Shown: positions 1 through 7,406, numbered from the stretch's first letter. The stretch: 45,445 nt of DNA from an uncultured Microbacteriaceae bacterium (GCA_937872445.1 CALMSL010000048.1:1-45445); one strand, 5' to 3'. Translations and numbers: made by a program. The notes: generated by a model from the sequence alone, not told the origin.

Positions 1-192
1 CGGCGTGGCGAGCTCTTCGAACTCGCGGCCGACATCTTCGCCACCGAAACCGCGCAGGCCGATCGGATGCGGGCCGGAACCGACCTCCGGACGCAGTTGA
101 AATTCGCCGAATACCGACGGAAGCAGGAGGCCGATCCGTCGATGACGTTGCGCCGGCACCTGCAGGACTCCGGAAGCGCCATCGAGACCTGA
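1..192 (+). CDS. RraA-like family protein, C-terminal end only
   Basis: An open frame enters from the left edge and stops at TGA 190-192, giving 63 residues. It reads as an alpha-helical tail (GELFELAADIFATETAQ, then LRTQLKFAEYRRKQEADP) that resembles the C-terminus of actinobacterial RraA / 4-hydroxy-4-methyl-2-oxoglutarate aldolase-like proteins, where a similar 'LR.QL.F.EY' helix precedes the end. The catalytic or fold-defining part lies outside the window, so the assignment rests on this tail and is tentative. The next gene starts 64 nt downstream on the same strand and has its own ribosome binding site. Confidence 0.5.
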   Translation, partial: RRGELFELAADIFATETAQADRMRAGTDLRTQLKFAEYRRKQEADPSMTLRRHLQDSGSAIET

Positions 193-255
193 GAACGCCC
201 CCGCCCGCCGACGGGTAGCGTGGATGGTGACACCATTCCACGTGAGGAGAAGACG

Positions 256-483
256 ATGGCCGATTCCTGGCTGCCCACCCTGAAAACTGCGACCCCCGAG
301 GACGGTTTCAACCTCGCGGTGAAGATGTCCAGGATCGGCGTGAAAGTGACCCAGCCCTCCGCCGAAGTTCGGGACAAATTGCGTCCCGGCTACGCCGAGG
401 ACGCGGATGCGCTCATCGCCAGTTCCCAGGTGATCGCCATCAACTTCCAGACGGTTGCCGCCGCGAATGACTACTGGAAGTAG
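256..483 (+). CDS. Hexameric tyrosine-coordinated haem protein (HTHP) family
   Basis: This 75-residue protein matches my memory of the HTHP family almost end to end: WLPTL near the N-terminus, then TATPEDGFNLAVKMSRI, RDKLRPGY, and a C-terminus FQTVAAANDYWK. HTHP is a small hexameric haem protein, characterised from marine Silicibacter (Ruegeria), in which a tyrosine ligates haem iron and weak peroxidase/catalase activity was reported. Tyr46 here is the likely ligand, equivalent to Tyr45 in the known protein. The ATG at 256 is chosen because GAGGAGAAG lies just upstream; an in-frame start at 220 would have no ribosome site. No signal peptide is visible. The physiological role of the family is unknown. 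Confidence 0.85.
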   Translation: MADSWLPTLKTATPEDGFNLAVKMSRIGVKVTQPSAEVRDKLRPGYAEDADALIASSQVIAINFQTVAAANDYWK

Positions 484-494
484 CGGGGAGCACC

Positions 495-869
495 CTACGC
501 ACTTTTCGGCTTTGGGCGCTGCACCCAGTAGTCCGTGAACTCGGACACTCGGCCGTCGGGCCCGAACCGGAGCAGCCACACGTTGTCGTACACGCCGGAC
601 TTCTCCCCGGCCGGGTAGGTGGTGACGGCCTGGATGACCGCGCCCTGATCATCCTCGAGGAAGACGGTGTAGTCGAACGACCAGGTGCCGGGTTCGTCAG
701 CCCAGGACGTCCACTTCGCAACCAGCTGCTCGAGCCCGATCGCGGGATCCGGGTCCGCGGGAAAGCCCCTGTACACGACGTCGTCGGTGAACGCCCGGGC
801 AATGTCCTCGGGGCTGTTCGACGTCCAGGCGGCCAGATAACGCTCGACAAAGGTGTGCGCAGTGTTCAT
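495..869 (-). CDS. SnoaL-like / NTF2-fold protein
   Basis: A 124-residue protein with the cone-shaped NTF2/SnoaL-like signature: an N-terminal helix (TFVERYLAAWTSNSPEDIARAFTDDVVYRG) followed by strands carrying WSFDYTVFLED, GAVIQAVTTYP and VWLLRFGPDGRVSEFTDYW. Such proteins include polyketide cyclase-like and limonene-epoxide-hydrolase-like enzymes and many uncharacterised small-ligand binders, so no reaction is assigned. It converges on the HTHP gene (11 nt between stops). No Shine-Dalgarno is seen at the ATG; GAAAAT six bases before it could be the -10 of a leaderless transcript. Confidence 0.82.
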   Translation of the reverse strand: MNTAHTFVERYLAAWTSNSPEDIARAFTDDVVYRGFPADPDPAIGLEQLVAKWTSWADEPGTWSFDYTVFLEDDQGAVIQAVTTYPAGEKSGVYDNVWLLRFGPDGRVSEFTDYWVQRPKPKSA

Positions 870-938
870 GGCGGAATTTTCGCACGAACGTGCGACAGAG
901 GGGGATCCAGAGCGCGCGACAGTGACGCAACTTTTCGG

Positions 939-1315
939 TGGTGGAGATGGGGGGAATTGAACCCCCGTCCACTGCTGTGGTCATGCGCCTTCTACGGGTG
1001 TAGCCAGTGCAGGCGTTCTACTCGGCTCCGGAATTTGCCACTGGCACCTAATCCGACGAGCCCAGTTTCAGTTCAAGTCCCTCCACGCCCTGAAACACAA
1101 CGTAGAAGCAATCCTCTCTGGATGACGCCAGAAATCCGGGTAGAGAGCATTCCCCGGCCTGACGGACTTCTTATTGCGCTCGCTTAGGCAGCGAGGGCGA
1201 AGTCAGTGCGCTTTGCATTGGCACTTGTTTTTTGCGGGGATCGTTAACGAGATAACCCTGCATCCTCGACCCGCTTCCCACAATCTCGCAGGCAATGTCG
1301 AAACCGATCATCCCC
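939..1315 (-). ncRNA. ssrA: transfer-messenger RNA (tmRNA)
   Basis: Read on the minus strand the gene starts GGGGATGATCGGTTTCGACA and ends with a T-arm (GGTTCAATTCCCCCC) and encoded CCA. The 5' GGGGAUG pairs with 3' CAUCUCC to form the acceptor stem, giving a 377-nt gene. The resume frame lies at 1222-1184 and encodes the tag ANAKRTDFALAA followed by TAA; the ALAA end is the usual degradation signal. The RNA rescues stalled ribosomes together with SmpB. The 3' end of this gene partly recurs at about 2338-2350, next to an insertion element (see findings). Confidence 0.96.
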
Positions 1316-1495
1316 AGGCTGTAAGAGCTGGCCACTGTCGCGCGCTGTTGAGTTATCGACCTGACCAGAAGTTTTCTTCGAGAAGCTTGCCTTCACAGCC
1401 AAACCAACTCAAACGTCACCTAACAGCGCACCGGCACGTCGCTATTGATGAGGAGTTGGAAATATTCAAGAGTTCTTAGCGTTGAGGTGTTGTCC

Positions 1496-2113
1496 TTATT
1501 TTAAGTAGCCGTCGCCCAGTGTCACGCCGTGGCTCCGTAAAAGATTATTAAGAGTAACTATGCTCACTTGACCATTCATTACGCCTCTTGTGGTGTCAAT
1601 CTCATCTTGAGAAAATTTCGCGAGTGCATTGAGAATACTGTCATAAGGTATGTCAGCGTAGTGGCTGTCTGCAACATTGCTAACTTCGTGTATAGTGAAG
1701 TCGTTAAGCTCACTAATCCTGCCCATAGGATTTATAGGTATTTCATTTGTATTAAGACCATACTTATTGAGAATTTTTGTTACCTCGGTGTCGTTAGTAT
1801 AGTCGTAGTCTCCCATAACCTCAAAAATACGGTCAACCTCTTGCTGAGAGGCTTGAGATAGTGCGGCGATTAGTGCACCACGCGTTACCTCTGGTGATGT
1901 GAAGTATCCCTTTAGTTGATCGACATCTGCTATCGCTACGTTGCTCTTGTTGCCTATCTTGGCAAATGGATTATAGTTTGGATCATCTGGAGACGGAAAG
2001 ACTGTAGGGTTTTTGTTTGGTTGTTGGCCTTCGATTCCTGGAGCGCAACCGGTGAGAGCAAGAGTCATCACCGCAACAATCGCCAAGGCGGTGCGAAGCA
2101 AACTGCGATGCAT
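1496..2113 (-). CDS. Putative lipoprotein of unknown function, AT-rich, probably foreign
   Basis: A 205-residue protein with a lipoprotein signal peptide (MHRSLLRTALAIVAVMTLALTGC): a basic start, a hydrophobic core and an LTGC lipobox. The mature part is polar and helical, with acidic stretches, and I do not recognise a family. The ATG at 2113 is preferred over an upstream start at 2275 because it begins a canonical signal peptide and has AAAGG a few bases upstream. Base composition is clearly more AT-rich than the neighbours, with many TTA, ATA and AAT codons, which points to horizontal acquisition. It sits between tmRNA and an IS481 element. It could be a surface or immunity-type protein, but nothing in the sequence proves this. 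Confidence 0.7.
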   Translation of the reverse strand: MHRSLLRTALAIVAVMTLALTGCAPGIEGQQPNKNPTVFPSPDDPNYNPFAKIGNKSNVAIADVDQLKGYFTSPEVTRGALIAALSQASQQEVDRIFEVMGDYDYTNDTEVTKILNKYGLNTNEIPINPMGRISELNDFTIHEVSNVADSHYADIPYDSILNALAKFSQDEIDTTRGVMNGQVSIVTLNNLLRSHGVTLGDGYLK

Positions 2114-2350
2114 GCTTACCTTTCGAATTCCCTCAGATCTTCGATACGCCAGCGCCGTAGGTGCCGCCACATTGAATATAGCGCGTAACAACCCGCTCGG
2201 ACACACTGTTAAAGCAGGAGTGCCTGCGTCGCCGAGGAGGCGGTACTCGTCTGTTGGCCGTGTGGAGTACCGCAACTACACGCGACAGTGATCCGGCTCC
2301 TCCCTGCCTGAAATCAACTGTCTCAGGGCAGGCATGTGTGGAGATGGGGG

Positions 2351-3645
2351 TGTGTGAGTTCAGGACATAGTTGACAGATGAGTCGCGACATCGGTTACAC
2401 CTAGGTAACGTCACGATGGGGCATGTCCAGAGCCCGAGTCATTGTGTTGTCCGTCACCCAGCAGGGAATGAGTGTCGCTGCCGCCGCAGCCCGTTTCGGG
2501 GTGTCACGGCAACACATTTACGTTCTCCTGTCCCGTTACCGACAGGGCGGCATCGAGGCGGTGGAGCCCAGATCCAGGCGACCCAAATCCAACGCGCGCA
2601 GCACAGGCGAAGCGACACGGGCCCGAATCGTGGCGCTCCGCCAGCAGCTGACTGCGGGAGGTCTGGATGCGGGACCGGTCACCATTACCTGGCATCTGGG
2701 TCAGGAAGGCCTGCCGGTTCCCTCGACCTCCACGATTCGCCGCATCCTGCATGCGGCAGGGCTGATCACCCCGGAACCCAGAAAACGACCCAAGTCCTCC
2801 TACATTCGCTTCCAGGCCGATCAACCCAACGAAACCTGGCAATCCGACTTCACCCACTGGGCGCTGGCCGATGGCACCGATGTTGAGATTCTGAACTGGC
2901 TGGATGACCACTCCCGGCTGTTACTGTCGTGCACCGCCCACGAGGTCGTCACCGGCGGCCTCGTCGTAGATACCTTCACCGCCACCATCAACAAATACGG
3001 GCCACCAGCGTCCACGCTCACCGATAACGGACTCGTCTACACGGCCCGATTCCGTGGTTCCCGCAACGCCTTCGAATACCTCTTGGCCAGCCTGGGAATC
3101 CAGCAGAAGAACGGCCACCCCTACCATCCGCAAACCCAAGGCAAAGTCGAACGATTCCACCAAACCCTCAAATACTGGCTCAACAACCGGCCCGCCGCAG
3201 ACACAATCCTCCAGCTGCAACACCAGCTCGACCAGTTCCGCACCATCTACAACGAGCAACGCCCACACCGATCCCTGCCCGGGATCACCCCCGCGCAGGC
3301 CTACAACGCCACCATCAAAGCCACCCCGGCGAGGCGACCGCTCGGCGCCCACTACCGGGTCCGCCACGACACCATCGACCAATTCGGCAAACTCACCCTC
3401 CGCCGCGCCGGCCAACTCCACCACCTTGGCGTCGGCCGAAACCACGCCAGACGTGAAGTCCTCATCCTCGTCGACGAACACGAAGTCACCATCACCGACC
3501 GCGTCACCGGTGAAATCCTCGGCATCTATGACATCAACCCGAACCACAACTACTGGGCCAACAAAACAAAGAAGCCCGGCCGATGGCCGAGCAATTAGTC
3601 AACGATGACGCGACTCATCTGTCAACGATGTCGCGACTCATCACA
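2351..3645 (+). mobile_element. IS481-family insertion sequence, copy 1
   Basis: The element carries one transposase gene and is bounded by TGTG termini. The left end starts TGTGTGAGTT; the right end, read inward on the other strand, starts TGTGATGAGT. After a variable outer part both ends share GTTGACAGATGAGTCGCG at the same distance from the tip (from about position 20 inward), giving imperfect inverted repeats of about 43 bp. The right end holds two tandem copies of a GATGAGTCGCG..CATCGTTGAC unit of about 23 bp, probably transposase binding sites. The right tip lies exactly 1 nt from the CCA end of tRNA-Arg. The left flank does not match the right flank but resembles the tmRNA 3' end. The ends were placed by eye. 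Confidence 0.78.
2423..3598 (+). CDS. IS481-family DDE transposase
   Basis: A 391-residue transposase, apparently intact. The N-terminal helix-turn-helix region (about 1-60: MSVAAAAARFGVSRQHIYVLLSRY) is followed by a second DNA-binding segment and an rve integrase core. The catalytic triad is visible as Asp142 in ETWQSDFTHW, Asp201 in TDNGLVY and Glu243 in GKVERFHQ. The PYHPQTQGKVERF block is typical of the family. The C-terminal region (about 310-391) is a beta-rich tail that carries positively charged residues. The catalytic residues sit at the same positions as in the second transposase at 13755, but the proteins are clearly divergent, so the two elements are related and not recent copies of each other. 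Confidence 0.93.
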   Translation: MSRARVIVLSVTQQGMSVAAAAARFGVSRQHIYVLLSRYRQGGIEAVEPRSRRPKSNARSTGEATRARIVALRQQLTAGGLDAGPVTITWHLGQEGLPVPSTSTIRRILHAAGLITPEPRKRPKSSYIRFQADQPNETWQSDFTHWALADGTDVEILNWLDDHSRLLLSCTAHEVVTGGLVVDTFTATINKYGPPASTLTDNGLVYTARFRGSRNAFEYLLASLGIQQKNGHPYHPQTQGKVERFHQTLKYWLNNRPAADTILQLQHQLDQFRTIYNEQRPHRSLPGITPAQAYNATIKATPARRPLGAHYRVRHDTIDQFGKLTLRRAGQLHHLGVGRNHARREVLILVDEHEVTITDRVTGEILGIYDINPNHNYWANKTKKPGRWPSN

Positions 3646-3646
3646 G

Positions 3647-3722
3647 TGGTGCGCCCGGAGGGATTTGAACCCCCGGCCTATTGATCCGTAGTCAATTGCT
3701 CTATCCGCTGAGCTACGGGCGC
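3647..3722 (-). tRNA. tRNA-Arg (anticodon ACG)
   Basis: The 76-nt gene folds into a standard cloverleaf: acceptor GCGCCCG pairs with CGGGCGC, the D arm contains AGCTCAGCGGATAGAGC, the anticodon stem ATTGA/TCAAT encloses loop CTACGGA with anticodon ACG, and the T arm is GGGGGTTCAAATCCCTC. CCA is encoded. The ACG wobble base is normally deaminated to inosine by TadA. The insertion element at 2351-3645 ends one base beyond the CCA. Confidence 0.97.
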
Positions 3723-3751
3723 AGTCCTGCTGGCCGAAGCCAACCTGAAAA

Positions 3752-4147
3752 CTATACCAGCGGTAGCCCGTCGCCAACGTCGAGCACTTTCAGGTGGCGC
3801 TTCAGCGCGAGAAGGCGATACGAGGTGTCGATGAGCTCCGCGATCTCCCGCCACTCGGTGTTCGGGTCATCCAGCCCGATAGCGAGCCAACCGCTCGGAC
3901 CCCAGTATGGCGGCACCCAGAACCGGTCGTCCTGAAGGAACGCGCGGCGCCCCTCAGCATCCGGCTTAAACACGATCGAGCGGGGGCGATCCATCCCTGA
4001 GCCCACAACGATGAAGATTTTCTTCGCCACCCGAAACGTTGGTCTTCCCCAGGATTGCACCTCGGCAGTCTCCGGATACGCCATACTGATCGCACGCACC
4101 TTCTCGAGATGCGGGTCATTCGGTTCAATGACAAGGGGATGCTCCAC
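3752..4147 (-). CDS. MmcQ/YjbR family DNA-binding-like protein
   Basis: A 131-residue protein with the YjbR (CyaY-like fold) pattern: AISMAYPETAEVQSWGRPTFRVAKKIF early, KPDAEGRRAFLQDDRFWVPPYWGPSGWLAIGLD in the middle and ELIDTSYRLLALKRH at the end. The family is often annotated DNA-binding, but its function is not established. The GTG start at 4147 is favoured over the ATG at 4246: the family begins near here, and TACAGT stands exactly six bases upstream, the layout of a leaderless actinobacterial gene. It is divergent from the sigma factor gene, which shows the same layout. Confidence 0.82.
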   Translation of the reverse strand: MEHPLVIEPNDPHLEKVRAISMAYPETAEVQSWGRPTFRVAKKIFIVVGSGMDRPRSIVFKPDAEGRRAFLQDDRFWVPPYWGPSGWLAIGLDDPNTEWREIAELIDTSYRLLALKRHLKVLDVGDGLPLV

Positions 4148-4237
4148 TCCACCACTGTATTCGCGAGCCACACGCAGGTGCCGAAACGGAAAATGCGCTG
4201 TCGGGCCGTCCTGCCGCGTGTTCGTGCTGGCGCAGCT

Positions 4238-4249
4238 TACGATCAATCG
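4238..4249 (+). promoter_or_regulatory. Putative leaderless -10 element of the sigma factor gene
   Basis: TACGAT at 4238-4243 is followed by six bases and then the GTG start codon at 4250. This places transcription start at or near the first base of the codon. No convincing -35 is visible, which fits an alternative-sigma or extended -10 promoter, but the call rests on a six-base match and its spacing. Confidence 0.4.
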
Positions 4250-4846
4250 GTGGCATCCGAGAGCAACAATGATCCGCGCTCAGCGACATTCGCCGTGACA
4301 CTTGCGGCCGCGCAGAGTGGAGAGCAGTGGGCTTTCGCTACTCTCTGGGTGGAATACGGGCCGGCAGTGAATGCGTTCCTGAGGGCGCGCGGGTCTCGCG
4401 AACCGGAAGACCTCACGAGCGAAGCGTTCATCGCCGTCTTCGATCGGATACCCCAATTTGTCGGCGGTGAGGCAGAGTTCCGGTCGTTACTGTTTTCGAT
4501 CACATATCGACGCCTGGTAGACGAGCTCAGGTTGCGCTCACACCGCGGCGAGTCTTCCGAATGGTTAGCGGAGAATGACACGCGAAGCTCCCCGAGCGCA
4601 GAGCACGATGCGCTCGAACGGGTGGGCGATGCATCAGTCCGCCGCATTATCGAATCGCTGCCCGACGATCAACGGAATGTCATGGCCTTGCGGATCATTG
4701 CGGACCTTTCCATCGAACAGATTGCGGAAATTCTTGGCAAGCGCCCTGGCGCTATCAAGGCGCTGCAGCGGCGAGCTCTTGATCGGTTGCGAAAAAACTT
4801 TCCGCCAAGCCGTACCCCTGACGACAACTTTTTCGATAGCAGGTAG
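4250..4846 (+). CDS. ECF-type sigma-70 family RNA polymerase sigma factor
   Basis: A 198-residue protein with the two ECF domains. Region 2 spans about residues 25-90 (AFATLWVEYGPAVNAFLRARG, DLTSEAFIAVFDRI, FRSLLFSITYRRLVDELR). Region 4 spans about 130-185 (LPDDQRNVMALRIIADLSIEQIAEILGKRPGAIKALQRRALDRLRK) with its helix-turn-helix. Longer upstream frames exist, but the conserved part begins soon after the GTG at 4250, which has a TANNNT box six bases upstream. The next gene starts 4 nt after the stop, so the pair is an operon, and the one-TM partner is probably its anti-sigma or signalling protein. The stimulus is unknown. Confidence 0.87.
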   Translation: MASESNNDPRSATFAVTLAAAQSGEQWAFATLWVEYGPAVNAFLRARGSREPEDLTSEAFIAVFDRIPQFVGGEAEFRSLLFSITYRRLVDELRLRSHRGESSEWLAENDTRSSPSAEHDALERVGDASVRRIIESLPDDQRNVMALRIIADLSIEQIAEILGKRPGAIKALQRRALDRLRKNFPPSRTPDDNFFDSR

Positions 4847-4850
4847 TGAG

Positions 4851-5558
4851 ATGAGAATTCGCAGAATTTCCGAGCGTGACGCCGAGGCGGTCCTTTCCGG
4901 ACGCGCCCCGGAATCGCGCCCGGATCTCGCGCCACTCGCCGACTCGATCGCCGAATATCGTGCGACAGCCTTCGAGCTGCCCGCACAGCCTTCGGTTGAG
5001 TTGGCATCGCGCCTGGGGCCATTGGGGAGTTCCAGAATTGCATCTCACACTGAATCGCGGCCGGGGATCGGCGAATCACGAAAGAGAGTCACGATGTTTT
5101 CATCGATTGCAGGATTGGGTCTGGCGGCCAAGATCGCGCTTGGCGCGGGTGTAGCTGTCGCAGCAACGGCGGGGGCCGGAGCGGCTGGGGTGCTGCCGGG
5201 CGGCGCTCAGGACGCGTTCAATACAGTAGTGTCGACCGTCGTGCCCAGCACGCAGGTTCACGAATCCCCGGACCCTGACCCCGGGACGGTGTCCGGAACG
5301 GACGACGAAACGGACTCGCCGAAGCCGGCAAGCACAGACCACCCTGACAACTTCGGCAAGTGGGTTTCCGAACGCGCCAAGGATCCAGACAAGGTGGGCA
5401 GCACGTTCGGCCAGGAGACGTCGGAGGCCGCGCACGAGAACGGCAACGGCAACGGCAATGGCAATGGCAATGGCAATGGCACTGGCAACAATAACTCTGG
5501 CAGTGGCAACAACGACTCGGGTAACAATGGGGGCCACGGTAAGCCAGACAAACCCTGA
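4851..5558 (+). CDS. Putative anti-sigma-type single-pass membrane protein with Gly-Asn repeat tail
   Basis: A 235-residue protein translated 4 nt after the sigma factor stop. Layout: a charged cytoplasmic N-terminus (about 1-80; LADSIAEYRATAF is a likely helix), one membrane segment (about 83-115, rich in Ala and Gly), then an acidic, proline- and threonine-containing outer part, ending in a low-complexity run of Gly-Asn dipeptides and a Gly-rich, Lys-containing tail. There is no zinc-binding HxxxCxxC motif, so it is not a ZAS anti-sigma factor. The anti-sigma role is inferred only from operon order and topology. The Gly-Asn tract comes from hexanucleotide repeats near 5440-5483 and could vary in length by slippage. 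Confidence 0.7.
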   Translation: MRIRRISERDAEAVLSGRAPESRPDLAPLADSIAEYRATAFELPAQPSVELASRLGPLGSSRIASHTESRPGIGESRKRVTMFSSIAGLGLAAKIALGAGVAVAATAGAGAAGVLPGGAQDAFNTVVSTVVPSTQVHESPDPDPGTVSGTDDETDSPKPASTDHPDNFGKWVSERAKDPDKVGSTFGQETSEAAHENGNGNGNGNGNGNGTGNNNSGSGNNDSGNNGGHGKPDKP

Positions 5559-5575
5559 CGGGCAGGGTAAGTAAC

Positions 5576-5613
5576 GCGATCGGGGCATGCCATTGGGGGA
5601 ATGCCCCGATCGC
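5576..5613 (+). terminator. Strong intrinsic terminator after the sigma factor operon
   Basis: GCGATCGGGGCAT at 5576-5588 is perfectly complementary to ATGCCCCGATCGC at 5601-5613, forming a 13-bp stem with a 12-nt loop. TATTTGT follows. It closes the two-gene sigma operon. Confidence 0.85.
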
Positions 5614-5684
5614 TATTTGTGGGCAAGTACCTTCGCGCCAGTCCGACAGTTAATCGTTGGGCAGAAGAGCCTGAACTCGGGAGC

Positions 5685-6380
5685 TTAGCCCCAGGCGCCG
5701 GGAGGTGCGGTGAATTCTTCAACCGGCCGATAGCTCCAGTGGCCGCCGTTCGCATAGTGGCCGGACGCCCACGGCGAGGCCCAAATGGCCTGCTCGGTGA
5801 CCTCAGTGGGGGCATCCGCTGCGAGCGCAGCAATTATCGCCGCGTATCCGGAATGTCCGTGAAGTGCTTTCGCCGCGTTCTCGGCCGCAATCAGAAGGTT
5901 CGCGTAGCTACCGGTGCCGCCGCCACCGCCTGAACCCCAACCATTATTGAGGGGGTTGTTGCGGTTCCACCAGTTGTTGGGACCGTTCTCCTGGCGCATC
6001 CAGCGAGTGATCACGGTGACGTTGTTCTCGGTGACCGGCCATCCGCCGTCGAGGAGCACAATCTTCGCCCAGTCGTAGTTGGTGCCGTGCTTGGCCAGCT
6101 GGGGGACGCCGGGCATGGCGATGTAGTTGTCGCGGGTGACGGATGCCAGAACGGCCGTATGCTTCACGGTCACCGTTTGCGCGTGCCGCGCGTTGTAGCC
6201 GGCCAGGATCTCGTCCGCCGTCGCAGGGCCGGGAGGCGCCACAACGGTGATCGCCAGAAACCCGAAAGCGAGCAGGCTCGCGCCCACCGCGCGGCGTTCA
6301 CGGACGATCCAGGATACGCGGATGCGCTCCGCCGCTTCGCGGAGTCGCGAGGGCAGTGCATGTCGTGGTGTCTGCTGCAT
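5685..6380 (-). CDS. Secreted lysozyme-like protein, putative cell-wall hydrolase
   Basis: A 231-residue protein with a long basic N-terminus, one hydrophobic export segment (AVGASLLAFGFLAITVVAPPGPATA) and an extracytoplasmic domain. That domain contains VTVITRWMRQENGPNNWWNRNNPLNNGWG and later NLLIAAENAAKALHGHSGYAAIIAALAAD. The Glu in RQEN followed by NNPLN, then a helix of regularly spaced Ala, recalls lysozyme/glucosaminidase-like domains of phage-tail and actinobacterial secreted proteins, with that Glu as the candidate acid. The start is uncertain: ATG 6380 is chosen, while GTG 6413 or TTG 6434 are possible and none has a clear ribosome site. No neighbour explains its role. Confidence 0.62.
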   Translation of the reverse strand: MQQTPRHALPSRLREAAERIRVSWIVRERRAVGASLLAFGFLAITVVAPPGPATADEILAGYNARHAQTVTVKHTAVLASVTRDNYIAMPGVPQLAKHGTNYDWAKIVLLDGGWPVTENNVTVITRWMRQENGPNNWWNRNNPLNNGWGSGGGGGTGSYANLLIAAENAAKALHGHSGYAAIIAALAADAPTEVTEQAIWASPWASGHYANGGHWSYRPVEEFTAPPGAWG

Positions 6381-6485
6381 AGTTGGGTCCGAGGGAGGGC
6401 CGTCGCCGCTCACATCCGCCAGCGAGACTAACAACGCTGAGTGGGAGGCTGCTGAGAAAATTTCCCCGGCGACCGAGGCGGGCCT

Positions 6486-7406
6486 TCACTCTTGCAAAGC
6501 ATATAGGCCGGCGCCGGCGACGGTCGCCAGCGGTCCCAAGGTTGCTCTGTGGATGGCTGCCCGCGACGGGCCGGGTAGAGCTGCAGCTGCGTAAGCCGCC
6601 CGGACGGCTTCCAGGTACAGTTCGCCAATCGAAGCGACACCGCCGCCAATGACGACCGCATCAAGATCCTCGAGATTCATGGCATCGGCAAGCCCAACAC
6701 CCAGAATCGCCGCCGCGGAATGTATGACTTCGCACGCCACTACATCACCACCCAAGTGTTCGCCGCCCGCCGCAAGAGCAGCGATTTCTTTCAGACGGGA
6801 CTTCCGACCTGTGGCGTCGGCATATGCCAGCTCGATCGCCGGGCCGGACGCATACGCCTCAATGTGTCCGGCCTGACCGCATGTGCACACTCGCGGGAGT
6901 TGGTTTCGCGCGGCGGTGTGCCCAAGAGACCCCGCGGTGCCGGACGCCCCTGCCAAGAACTGGCCGTTTCGGTAGATGGCCCCACCCACGCCCGTTCCAA
7001 CTGTCACCATGAGAAACGACTCGAGCGACTTTCCAATGCCTAAACGAGCCTCACCAAGCGCCGCCGCATGAACATCGTTTATTACCCGAACTGGCCGACC
7101 AAGTTCTTTCATCATGGACGGGCCAAGCCCGAATCCTTGCCAGCCCCGGATGGAGTTCGTGGCCGAAAGTATGGAACCATCGGCGCCGATCACCCCTGCA
7201 GAACCCACCCCCACGGCAAGGGAAGCGTCCCCGACGCCCTCCAATGAATTCACCATCTCTACAGCCAACGCGACAATTGTTTCGGGACCCGTGAACGCGG
7301 GCGTATCCTCGGTGATCACTGAACCATCAACAAGCCCACGGGAACCAATCACCCCGGCAGACATCTTTGTCCCACCGATATCGATTCCGATTGCGAGCGC
7401 CATCAT
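6486..7406 (-). CDS. nanK: ROK-family sugar kinase, probable N-acetylmannosamine kinase
   Basis: A 306-residue ROK kinase. The N-terminal ATP-binding signature is GIDIGGTK, the catalytic region reads VINDVHAAALGEA (Asp is the catalytic base), VTVGTGVGGAIYRNGQ forms the sugar/phosphate site, and CTCGQAGHIEAYASG is the zinc motif with His replacing the usual third Cys, a substitution seen in other ROK proteins. ROK specificity cannot be read from the motifs alone. Assignment as ManNAc kinase follows from the four-base ATGA overlap with nanE, whose substrate would be the product of this kinase. It is the last gene of the five-gene operon. Confidence 0.82.
   Translation of the reverse strand: MMALAIGIDIGGTKMSAGVIGSRGLVDGSVITEDTPAFTGPETIVALAVEMVNSLEGVGDASLAVGVGSAGVIGADGSILSATNSIRGWQGFGLGPSMMKELGRPVRVINDVHAAALGEARLGIGKSLESFLMVTVGTGVGGAIYRNGQFLAGASGTAGSLGHTAARNQLPRVCTCGQAGHIEAYASGPAIELAYADATGRKSRLKEIAALAAGGEHLGGDVVACEVIHSAAAILGVGLADAMNLEDLDAVVIGGGVASIGELYLEAVRAAYAAAALPGPSRAAIHRATLGPLATVAGAGLYALQE

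Noticed and set aside
2303-2332. A hairpin (CCTGCC..GGCAGG) as an intrinsic terminator left of the first insertion element.
   Set aside because: A bulge and the lack of a T-tract on either strand make a terminator uncertain; it is mentioned only as part of the rearranged tmRNA-like flank.
2921-3547. A 208-codon minus-strand frame opposite the first transposase.
   Set aside because: Asp/Glu/Val-rich antisense artefact; the transposase on the plus strand has its full catalytic triad.
5440-5483. Tandem short repeats that could suggest a small CRISPR or satellite.
   Set aside because: They are in-frame hexanucleotides coding for Gly-Asn within a protein; there are no spacers and no cas genes.
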